Origin: Chitinophagales bacterium
GTDB lineage: Bacteria > Bacteroidota > Bacteroidia > Chitinophagales > Saprospiraceae
Assembly (NCBI GenBank): GCA_017303475.1
Contig: JAFLBO010000025.1
Coordinates: 17,542-81,541, forward strand
Direction of reading: 5' to 3'
DNA: 64,000 bases
This document shows positions 24,506 through 32,199 of this stretch, piece after piece. Made by a program: the position numbers and the translations under genes. Below the pieces are notes generated by a model. It saw nothing but the letters and a program-made list of their open reading frames with translations, searched no databases and was not told the origin of the DNA. Each line of letters starts with the position of its first letter. Position 1 is the first letter of the stretch.

Positions 24506-26368
24506 ATGCATCAATCCCTGTCCGAAGTACATAGTTCCGTAAATACCGAAGTAAAAGGTTCTTTTTTTAAACGCCTGTTTGCTTTCCTGGGCCCGGCGTA
24601 CCTGGTGAGTGTAGGCTATATGGATCCCGGCAACTGGGCCACTGATCTGGCCGGGGGCAGTCGCTTTGGCTATGCCCTGTTGTGGGTCCTGCTTATGTCG
24701 AACCTCATTGCGTTGTTGTTGCAGAGCATGTCGGCCAGGCTGGGGGTGGTGGCTCAGCGCGATTTGGCGCAGGCCAGCAGGGAGTTGTATCCTATGCCGG
24801 TCAATATTTTCAATTATATCCTGGCTGAAATTGCCATTGCGGCCACTGATCTGGCCGAAGTGGTGGGTATGGCCATTGGTTTGCAATTGTTGTTCGGGTT
24901 GCCGCTTACCTGGGGCATAGCCATTAGTGTATTGGATTCCTTCTTTTTGCTGTTTCTCATGCACCTGGGTATCCGCAAACTGGAGGCCTTTATTCTGGGT
25001 TTGATTGTGATCATCGGCGGGGCATTTGCCATACAAATGTTTTTGGCCAAACCCGATCTGGGAGAAGTGGCCGGAGGTTTTGTGCCCTCTATCCCTAATA
25101 CAGAGGCATTGTTTATTGCCATCGGGATCATTGGCGCTACCGTGATGCCGCACAACCTGTATCTGCATTCCGCTCTGGTGCAATCCCGCAAGGTGGCGCG
25201 CACTTTTGAAGGATTGAAAAAAGCCATCCGATACAACATCATCGACTCCGCCATTGCACTTAATCTGGCGCTGTTTGTCAACGCCGCTATTTTGATTTTG
25301 GCGGCGGCTGTTTTTCACAAAAATGGTTACAACGGTGTGTCCGAAATCCAGGACGCCCACCGTTTGCTGGAGCCCTTGCTGGGCAAAGGATACGCGCCCG
25401 CCCTGTTTGCCATTGCGCTCATAGCAGCCGGACAAAGCAGCACCGTAACCGGAACTCTGGCTGGCCAAATCGTGATGGAAGGCTATCTGGATCTGCGTAT
25501 TGCGCCCTGGCTGCGCCGCATCATCACTCGTTTGCTGGCGGTGGTGCCGGCCATTATCGTAGTCAATACCATGGGCGAGCATGCCACAGGCGATATGTTG
25601 GTAATGAGTCAGGTGATTCTGAGTATGCAACTCGGTTTTGCCATCATTCCGTTGTTGCATTATGTGAGCGACAAACGCCGGATGGGGCAATTTGCCATCG
25701 GTTTTTGGGCTAAACTGGGCGGCTGGTTAAGCGCTGCCATCATCGTGGCGCTCAACATCTGGCTGGTAGTGCAAAAGGTAATAGAATGGGCAGCAGATGG
25801 TCACTGGGCGGTAGATTTTGTGGCCATTCCGTTGCTGCTGTTATCAATGGGTATATTGGTGTATATCGTGGTAAAACCACTTTTGGTAAAGCACCAGTTA
25901 CATGCGAAAACCTACCTGCCGCACGGTGCTTTCAAAGGTATTGCCGATTTGCAAAAGAAAGAATACACCCAAATTGCCATTGCGCTCGACTTCTCCTCTG
26001 CCGATCAAAAAACCGTGGAACACGCCTTGCATGTGGGGGGCAAAAACGCGCATTATCTGCTTTTCCATGCAGTGGAAACCGCTGGCGCCTGGGTACTGGG
26101 CAATGAAATCCACGACCAGGAAACCCGCGCCGATGCCTTGATTTTGGAACAATACGCCACGGCCCTCAGTGAAATGGGATTTGCCTGCGAAGCATTCATT
26201 GGATACGGTCCGGCCAAAAAAGCCATTCCACTGCTGGTAAAGGAGAAAAACGCAGATTTATTGGTGATGGGCGCCCACGGCCACAAAACCTTTAAAGACC
26301 TGATTTTTGGTACCACAGTTGGGGCGGTAAGGCACGCGGTAGAGATTCCGGTGTTGATTGTGCGTTGA
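24506..26368 (+). CDS. mntH: Nramp-family Mn/Fe transporter with C-terminal universal stress domain
   Basis: A proton-coupled divalent-metal importer of the inner membrane. Residues ~20-465 have eleven or so membrane helices. The metal-binding motifs of Nramp proteins are present: DPGNWATD in helix 1 (D40, N43) and MPHNLYLHS in helix 6 (M214, H216). Residues ~487-620 are an added universal stress protein domain with the ATP-binding pattern GAHGHKTFKDLIFGTT (G-2x-G-9x-G-T). Ordinary MntH is ~420 residues, so this is a fusion in which nucleotide sensing may tune transport (inference). It follows mntR on the same strand. The start was chosen as the ATG after the repeats, where homology begins. 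Confidence 0.92.
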   Translation: MHQSLSEVHSSVNTEVKGSFFKRLFAFLGPAYLVSVGYMDPGNWATDLAGGSRFGYALLWVLLMSNLIALLLQSMSARLGVVAQRDLAQASRELYPMPVNIFNYILAEIAIAATDLAEVVGMAIGLQLLFGLPLTWGIAISVLDSFFLLFLMHLGIRKLEAFILGLIVIIGGAFAIQMFLAKPDLGEVAGGFVPSIPNTEALFIAIGIIGATVMPHNLYLHSALVQSRKVARTFEGLKKAIRYNIIDSAIALNLALFVNAAILILAAAVFHKNGYNGVSEIQDAHRLLEPLLGKGYAPALFAIALIAAGQSSTVTGTLAGQIVMEGYLDLRIAPWLRRIITRLLAVVPAIIVVNTMGEHATGDMLVMSQVILSMQLGFAIIPLLHYVSDKRRMGQFAIGFWAKLGGWLSAAIIVALNIWLVVQKVIEWAADGHWAVDFVAIPLLLLSMGILVYIVVKPLLVKHQLHAKTYLPHGAFKGIADLQKKEYTQIAIALDFSSADQKTVEHALHVGGKNAHYLLFHAVETAGAWVLGNEIHDQETRADALILEQYATALSEMGFACEAFIGYGPAKKAIPLLVKEKNADLLVMGAHGHKTFKDLIFGTTVGAVRHAVEIPVLIVR

Positions 26369-26499
26369 AAAAATACCCCTCCGGGGGGAATCGGAAGGGC
26401 ATATCTGGCATTAATGGGTTGGCTCTGGTTATTCAGGGTGCTCCTCAGGCAGGGGCCGGCAACGGATGATATGGGTTGAATGCCGGGAAAGGCTGAATC

Positions 26500-26826
26500 G
26501 TGAACAGGTGCAGGACGTTTTTTTCGCACAGATTCTACACAGATTTTTTGCACAGATTTTACACAGAAGAGATTTTCCCGCAGATTTCCGCAGAGTGGCT
26601 CGGCAGGGCCTCAAATGGCAAGTCTGGTCAGATCTTTCGCTGCACGCAAACCTCCAGCATGCACCTGGCCGTTCCCTCACCCAACTATATCGTGAGTCAT
26701 CAAGCCGAACGTCTTCCGCGAAAATCTGCGGTTACATCTGTGTAAATCTGCGGGAAAGACCGCGCGCGAGGTTTCCCGCAGATTTCCGGAGTGTCGCCTG
26801 GCAGGGCATAGCAGTAAAGGAAGGGT
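26500..26826. repeat. ACAGATTTTACACAG / CGCAGATTT word island between convergent genes
   Basis: The left part has tandem ACAGATT(C/T)TACACAG words and CCCGCAGATTTCCGCAG. The right part has facing GAAAATCTGCGG, ATCTGTGTAAATCTGCGGG and again CCCGCAGATTTCCGGAG. The segment between (26600-26710) shows CCAACTATATCGTGAGTC and AAGCCGAACGTCTTCC without an arm. Bases 26369-26499 hold only a small GC hairpin (CCCCTCCGGGG) after the mntH stop. No gene is seen in this ~460-nt gap. Confidence 0.8.
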
Positions 26827-26829
26827 AGC

Positions 26830-27939
26830 TTATTTCAACCTGAGGAATGGCCGTTCTATCAGCACCCAACTGATGCGGGCCAGCAGATAGGTGCCGGCAA
26901 AGGCCAGGATGATATATGTGCTCTGGGCCAATACCGGGTGCCAGCCGCTGTGCAACAGCCAGTCGCCGAAGCCGCGTTTCCAGGCATATTCAAACATGTG
27001 GTGAAATACGTACAGCCCGTAACTGTACTTGCCTAAGTGTTGCAAAAATGCGTTTTCGCATACACGCCTGGTGGCTCCGCGCAGATCTGGGTTGAGCGCC
27101 AGCAGGAGCAGACAGGCAAATAAAATGGGCGAAAGGGTGTACAACCTGTGCTCCGTGCCGTGAATGAATATCATTAAAATTTCCCAGCCGGTCCAGCAGA
27201 ACAGGATACGTGCAATCCAGAATTTGTACGGCAATTGTTGAATCCAGCCTAGCCGCAAAGCCGTAGCCACAAAAGCGCCGGCAGTAAGGCCATCCATGCG
27301 GCAAAAGGTAAACGTATAAGCCGCAACCGAAAATTCATTGCCCGCTACATGGTCGGTCATATGACGCAGACCTGTGCCCATGGCCAGCAATACCAGACAA
27401 AGAATGGCCAGTCCGCGTTTAGGCATATACCGCACCACCAACGGCCAGAACAAATAAAACTGTTCCTCCACCGCCAGCGACCACAAGTGGTTCAGATTAA
27501 ACACCATACTGTGCCAAAGCCAGTCGTTTTTCAACCCCATCGCAATGTTGGGAGTAAACGTGAAAAACCACACAAAGGAATCGTAACCTTGGAGTCGCTC
27601 CGGCGCTTTTTCCACATACATGATGGTAAGCCAGGTTACAATCACCACAAAATAGTACAAAGGCAGGATGCGCAATGCCCGGTTTTTGTAGAATTTCTGC
27701 CAATAATTGGGCTTCTCTCTGGAATCCAGCAAAATACCCGTGATTAAAAAACCCGACAACACAAAAAACAAATCCACCCCCATCCAACCATTCTGCACGA
27801 TGTAAAACGTGCGCTCATTGGAAAAATATTCCCGTGTCAGGAAATGACTCAGCAACACAGTCAGAATAGCAATGCCCCGCACCCCGTCCAGCGCCGGAAT
27901 GTGACCGCGAAAATTTATGCCTGAGTTATTGTCGGTCAT
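26830..27939 (-). CDS. Acyltransferase family 3 (OatA/NodX-like) membrane protein
   Basis: A 369-residue integral membrane O-acyltransferase with about ten hydrophobic helices. The family signature begins IPALDGVRGIAILTVLLSHF, whose His is the presumed catalytic residue. GVDLFFVLSGFLITGILL, FYKNRALRILPLYY and LWSLAVEEQFYLFWPL follow in the usual order. Members transfer acetyl or other acyl groups to extracytoplasmic carbohydrates such as O-antigen or peptidoglycan. The acceptor is not evident. The start codon directly abuts the repeat island at 27940. There is no fused SGNH domain. Confidence 0.9.
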   Translation of the reverse strand: MTDNNSGINFRGHIPALDGVRGIAILTVLLSHFLTREYFSNERTFYIVQNGWMGVDLFFVLSGFLITGILLDSREKPNYWQKFYKNRALRILPLYYFVVIVTWLTIMYVEKAPERLQGYDSFVWFFTFTPNIAMGLKNDWLWHSMVFNLNHLWSLAVEEQFYLFWPLVVRYMPKRGLAILCLVLLAMGTGLRHMTDHVAGNEFSVAAYTFTFCRMDGLTAGAFVATALRLGWIQQLPYKFWIARILFCWTGWEILMIFIHGTEHRLYTLSPILFACLLLLALNPDLRGATRRVCENAFLQHLGKYSYGLYVFHHMFEYAWKRGFGDWLLHSGWHPVLAQSTYIILAFAGTYLLARISWVLIERPFLRLK

Positions 27940-28169
27940 TGAACGCGGATTTTTTAGAACGCGGATTGGAACGCGGATTTTTTTGGAACGCGGATGACGC
28001 GGATGACGCGGATTTTTCTGCTGCCTTCGGCAGCCTTTTTTGAATAACTTGAGAGCTTAACTTCAGTTAATTACAAAATTGCCGCAGGCAATTTTCTAAA
28101 AAAAAAATCCGCGTCATCCGCGTCATCCGCGTTCCAAAAAATCCGCGTTCCAATCCGCGTTCTAATCAG
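27940..28169. repeat. GGAACGCGGAT / GATGACGCG palindromic island
   Basis: The left arm (27940-28016) has GAACGCGGATTTTTT and GATGACGCG words. The right arm (28107-28169) has the exact complements (CGCGTCATC, AAAAATCCGCGTTCC). The centre contains the hairpins CTGCC-TTC-GGCAG and ATTGCC-GCA-GGCAAT. It begins next to the acyltransferase start codon and runs into murI, whose last codons and stop it encodes. The GATGACGCG words recur at 1990. Confidence 0.92.
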
Positions 28170-28996
28170 CGTTCCACCGTCACTCGTTTGGAACGCACTT
28201 TTTCTCCCATGAAAATAGCTGCCTTGAAATCAAAATCCTCCGGCGATTCCGTGGTGAAATACTGTGTTTGCCCGCCTTTGGCGCACAGCGCGTCTATTTC
28301 CGGATGCCGGTTCAGATAATCAATCAAGCTGCCCGATACAATGCCACCTTGTGATAGCAATTGCACATTTTCTGGCAAATATTGCCGTATTTTCTTTTCC
28401 AGCAAAGGATAATGAGTGCAGCCCAATACAATGGTATCAATATCCGAAGAGCGCGCCATGAGCTCTTGCAGGTATTTTTCAACAAAATAATCTGCTCCCG
28501 GACCTTCGTGTTCGTTGTTTTCCACCAGAGGTACCCACATCGGGCATGCTTGCTGAAACACCTTGATGTCTGGAAAAAACTTTTCAATTTCAATCACATA
28601 CGATTGCGAAACCACCGTTCCCCGGGTAGCCAGTACTCCCACATGGCGTGTTTTGGTGTAATGCCCCAATATTTCAGTGGTAGGCCGAATTACCCCAAGC
28701 ACCCGCCGGTGTGGCGCCAACCGGGGCAAATCCTGCTGCTGAATGGTGCGCAAGGCCTTAGCCGATGCCGTATTGCAAGCCAGAATTACCAACTGGCATC
28801 CCATATCAAACAACTGCTGCACACATTCCAGGGTATAATGGTAAATGGTCTCGAAATCCCGCGGACCATAAGGCGCCCGGGCATTGTCGCCCAGGTAGAT
28901 ATAATCGTACTGCGGAAGTTTGGCGCGGATCTCACGGAACACAGTAAGGCCACCGTATCCTGAGTCGAAAATGCCAATGGGTGCGGGAGTGGTCAT
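28166..28996 (-). CDS. murI: Glutamate racemase
   Basis: A cytoplasmic enzyme that interconverts L- and D-glutamate for peptidoglycan. The 276 residues match the family length. The start motif IGIFDSGYGGLTV, YLGDNARAPYG, and the two catalytic cysteines in ILACNTASAKA (C74) and VLGCTHYPLL (C193) are all present. The last residues (TVER) and TGA come from the GGAACGC repeat word of the adjacent island, so the natural C-terminus has been overwritten or the repeat has grown into it. The promoter lies 4 nt before the ATG. Confidence 0.96.
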   Translation of the reverse strand: MTTPAPIGIFDSGYGGLTVFREIRAKLPQYDYIYLGDNARAPYGPRDFETIYHYTLECVQQLFDMGCQLVILACNTASAKALRTIQQQDLPRLAPHRRVLGVIRPTTEILGHYTKTRHVGVLATRGTVVSQSYVIEIEKFFPDIKVFQQACPMWVPLVENNEHEGPGADYFVEKYLQELMARSSDIDTIVLGCTHYPLLEKKIRQYLPENVQLLSQGGIVSGSLIDYLNRHPEIDALCAKGGQTQYFTTESPEDFDFKAAIFMGEKVRSKRVTVER

Positions 28997-29000
28997 GGGG

Positions 29001-29030
29001 CAAAGGTAGTGGAACTTCAGGGAGCATCAA
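29001..29030 (-). promoter_or_regulatory. Promoter of murI, leaderless geometry
   Basis: On the minus strand a TTG (29030-29028), 19 nt, then TACCTTTG (29008-29001), then CCCC and the ATG. The transcript would start at or next to the start codon. Confidence 0.6.
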
Positions 29031-29038
29031 GTCTAATA

Positions 29039-29077
29039 ATGTTCCCGGGCGAAGCATAATAACATGCCCGGGAGCAT
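29039..29077 (-). terminator. Hairpin after the SBBP-repeat gene
   Basis: ATGTTCCCGGGC pairs with GCCCGGGAGCAT (one G-T) around a 15-nt loop, 19 nt beyond the stop codon of the gene at 29096. No T-run is seen, so it could be factor-dependent or an mRNA end-stabiliser. Confidence 0.55.
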
Positions 29078-29095
29078 TCCATCTTGCCCGAAGAG

Positions 29096-31990
29096 TTAAT
29101 AAATAACCAGCTTAGTAGTCTCCAGCTGCCCATCAGAAACGGTTGTCAAATAGTAAACGCCAGCCAATAATTGGCTTATATTCAAGGTATATTGGCTCTT
29201 TAGGAAAGGAATTTCATGGCGAACTACTACTACTCCCTGACTATCGGTGATATAGAAAATAACCGGTTTCTCCAGATCTCCATGAAGTTTTATCTGTTCA
29301 TTGGCTGGATTGGGACTGATTTGAATTGACTTTGTGCCTGGTAAAAATGCAATGCTGTTACTTTTATTTAGAAACCCGATAAAACCATTGCTACTGGAAT
29401 TTGCATTCAGGCTGTTATTATCAAGCTTAATGCGATCTATGAATGATCCTCCGCAGAAGAGTTTATCTGGTCCTAGTACGGCCATACTTGTTGGAAAAAC
29501 AGCACTTTCCGGGCTGCTGGAAGCAGCTTTAAGCCAGTCAAGGTTTCCCGTTTGACCATTAAACCTGCTGTGAAAAGTTGAGTAAAAGTTATTGCCGATT
29601 TTTTTAGCTAAAACGGTGCCTCCAACAAAAATTGAATCCGTCAAAATACTTGCGTAATACAAGTTGCCTTCTGTATCCAAATCAATTTCATTGTAATTAA
29701 CTCCAGCTCTTTTTGTACGAATCGGCGTTAACCAAATCGGTTCACCATCGGAGTCGAATTTTCCAACAAAATTGCTGTAATTATAGTTGCTGGTAAGGGA
29801 AAGGTTGCCAAATACACTTTTTTTGCCATAATAACCACTCAGGTAAATATTACCTGTCGGGTCTGATTTTATAGCCATTGGGAAACTATATGGTTCATAC
29901 CCCAGACCTTCATCTCCGCCATACAGCTTAAGCCATTGTGGTGTGCCATCTGAAGTAAGTTTCGCGAGCAGGATGTTCCCATCTCCATCATTTGAAGTTA
30001 GTAAACCTTGATCGTTAATATCCAACTCAAGCGAGTAGGCTTCAGCAGCCAGGTAAATGTTATCCTGGGCATCAGTAGAAGCCATTACTGTGAATTCTAC
30101 ATCCGTACCTCCTCCGCGTTTTGCCCATAAAATATTACCTGCAATATCCATTTTAGTAATGAAAAAATCATCACCTCCTTTGGATTGTAACGTGGTGGTT
30201 CCTAAAGTGATACTGTTTTCAAAGGTTCCGCAAACCAGCACTTTTTGACCGTTGTCGTTCGTGATATTGCTCAAATAACCTGCACCAGGCAAAGTGTTTA
30301 ACCACCCAGGATTTCCGTTGATATCTAACTGTACAACATAGTAACCGGTCTCGTCCATCGCTGGAGGATCAATCGTTTGTCCATTAAAGCTAAATTGATT
30401 TAAATATAATCCAGCTACATAATATTTACCTGCATTCCGGTCAAGAGTGCCCACTTTTGAGCCAAGCGGCCTGTATATTCCTTGTGTCCTGGTAATCAAG
30501 TGATGCCAGAGTAACTGGTTGCCGTCAAGACTTAGTTTGCCAATTAATAATGAAGTTTGTGAAACATCCAAAACGGTATTACCGACACTGATTTTGCCAA
30601 AAACGGTAGCCGAAAAGTAGATTCCGCTACCATCAGCTTCGAGGGAGGTGAAAAGGACAGAACCTCCATCGTTGTTAAGCGTTTTTTCAAAAACGATACT
30701 TCCATCGTTGTTTCGTTTATCCAGTTTGGCAGATACACTTCTCAACCCACAAACATATATTTGTTGTCCGTTATCAGAAAGTCCTCTCCAAATATAGGAT
30801 GATTGAAGTGCGAGAACATTACCTGTCACGGCGTCGAGTTTCAGTAAAAAACCTGTTTCTGGCGTGTCTATAAATTGATCATCAAACTGTATAAAACTGG
30901 AAAATGTACGCTCCCCAGAAAGCCAAAGGGTCCCGTCAGCCATTTGGGTAATGCGCTGAAAATTATTTGCATTAAATTCAGAGCTATTTTCTGCTTTGAT
31001 CCACGCACAACCATTTGGGTCCAGCTTGATCAATGTGCTCTTGAAATTGTAGTCATCCAAAGTTTGGGTACAGCTTCCGGTTGAAAAGGCGCCTGTTGCC
31101 GAACCTGCAACATAAAACTCACCTGCTGCGTTGATAAACAGATCATTCAACACAAAATCGAAATGAAGTGTTGAACCCTCTAAAAATTTGGTTCCATTTA
31201 GAAGTTGCCCGTTTGAAGGATTAATTTCACAGGTGTACATACCACCATATATAGCGTCCAGGCTGATATTCCCCAAGGTTATATTGTTTGAAAAATAACC
31301 CGCAATGTGTATTGCGCTGCCGTCCCAAAAAATATCACCTCCTTTTATCGCAGCTGTGGAAGGATTAGGGATGTTCCATGTAGAGTTCCCAGTCGTTGAA
31401 AAGGCAAATATTTTAGGCCAACCATACAAGTAGGCATTACCAGTATTGTCAGTAACTACTGATTTGATCAAATGTGTTACTCCCGCTGTGCCTTCGGTTT
31501 TTACCCATGCCTGATTTCCATTGGCGTCAAACTTTGCCAGAAAAGCATCAGTGTTGCCTACTAAAGGGAACTCGCTTGCTCCCACCACTAAATTGCCAAA
31601 TTTATAAGTGCCTGCTACCCATACATTACCATTGTTGTCTAACGCTATGCTTTGGCAAAAAACTTCTCCATCCAGGTTGTTACTTTTAAATTGGACGCTC
31701 CACAAGGCCGTACCATCAGCATTAAGCTTTATCAAAAAACCATTGTTTTGGCCAAAACTCTGTAAAAGGCCGTTGCCAGGGTCAAATTGACCATTAAATG
31801 TACCTACTACATATGTATTGCCAGCGGCATCGCATATAACATCATTACATTGGTCATTTCCAGAGCCTCCAATAGCTTTTGCCCATTGCCAGGAAGGAGG
31901 ATTTCCAGCCGTTTGTGCAAAAGTTGAGGTCAAATAAAGATTGAAAATCATTAGAAAAGCAAAGCTTTTCATCCATGGAGAACGTTTCAT
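29096..31990 (-). CDS. T9SS-secreted SBBP beta-propeller protein
   Basis: A 964-residue exported protein with signal peptide MKSFAFLMIFNLYLTSTFAQ (preceded by a short N-terminal extension). It is made of repeated SBBP-type units, each with an A-(G)N-x-Y-x-G/A-G motif (AAGNTYVVGTFNG, NGNVWVAGTYKFG, TGNIYLSGYYGKK, EGNLYYASILTD), which fold as beta-propellers. The last ~80 residues (ISPNPANEQIKLHG ... LLAGVYYLTTVSDGQLETTKLVIY) are a type-A Por sorting domain for the type IX system. It resembles the cargo at 17817 in layout but lacks its DUF11 modules. Ligand unknown. It is probably monocistronic. Confidence 0.88.
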   Translation of the reverse strand: MKRSPWMKSFAFLMIFNLYLTSTFAQTAGNPPSWQWAKAIGGSGNDQCNDVICDAAGNTYVVGTFNGQFDPGNGLLQSFGQNNGFLIKLNADGTALWSVQFKSNNLDGEVFCQSIALDNNGNVWVAGTYKFGNLVVGASEFPLVGNTDAFLAKFDANGNQAWVKTEGTAGVTHLIKSVVTDNTGNAYLYGWPKIFAFSTTGNSTWNIPNPSTAAIKGGDIFWDGSAIHIAGYFSNNITLGNISLDAIYGGMYTCEINPSNGQLLNGTKFLEGSTLHFDFVLNDLFINAAGEFYVAGSATGAFSTGSCTQTLDDYNFKSTLIKLDPNGCAWIKAENSSEFNANNFQRITQMADGTLWLSGERTFSSFIQFDDQFIDTPETGFLLKLDAVTGNVLALQSSYIWRGLSDNGQQIYVCGLRSVSAKLDKRNNDGSIVFEKTLNNDGGSVLFTSLEADGSGIYFSATVFGKISVGNTVLDVSQTSLLIGKLSLDGNQLLWHHLITRTQGIYRPLGSKVGTLDRNAGKYYVAGLYLNQFSFNGQTIDPPAMDETGYYVVQLDINGNPGWLNTLPGAGYLSNITNDNGQKVLVCGTFENSITLGTTTLQSKGGDDFFITKMDIAGNILWAKRGGGTDVEFTVMASTDAQDNIYLAAEAYSLELDINDQGLLTSNDGDGNILLAKLTSDGTPQWLKLYGGDEGLGYEPYSFPMAIKSDPTGNIYLSGYYGKKSVFGNLSLTSNYNYSNFVGKFDSDGEPIWLTPIRTKRAGVNYNEIDLDTEGNLYYASILTDSIFVGGTVLAKKIGNNFYSTFHSRFNGQTGNLDWLKAASSSPESAVFPTSMAVLGPDKLFCGGSFIDRIKLDNNSLNANSSSNGFIGFLNKSNSIAFLPGTKSIQISPNPANEQIKLHGDLEKPVIFYITDSQGVVVVRHEIPFLKSQYTLNISQLLAGVYYLTTVSDGQLETTKLVIY

Positions 31991-32199
31991 AGAAGTAGTT
32001 ATGTGTGAAGAGTTTATAGCTTATCTAAGCAATTGTATTCTGCTGCAGCTCTGCTTGCAATACCATACTAAATAAGCTCGGTTATGAATATTATGCTCTA
32101 TTATCGGATTTAAATAAAATCCAAGTATATTCTCAAGCGATTAGCCACACGCCTTACCAGAATGTTTTCAATATGGACTTATTAATGGTTAAAAGCAAA

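Noticed and set aside
24491..25690. 399-residue minus-strand frame over mntH
   Set aside because: His/Gln-rich translation with no domain, fully opposite the transporter gene.
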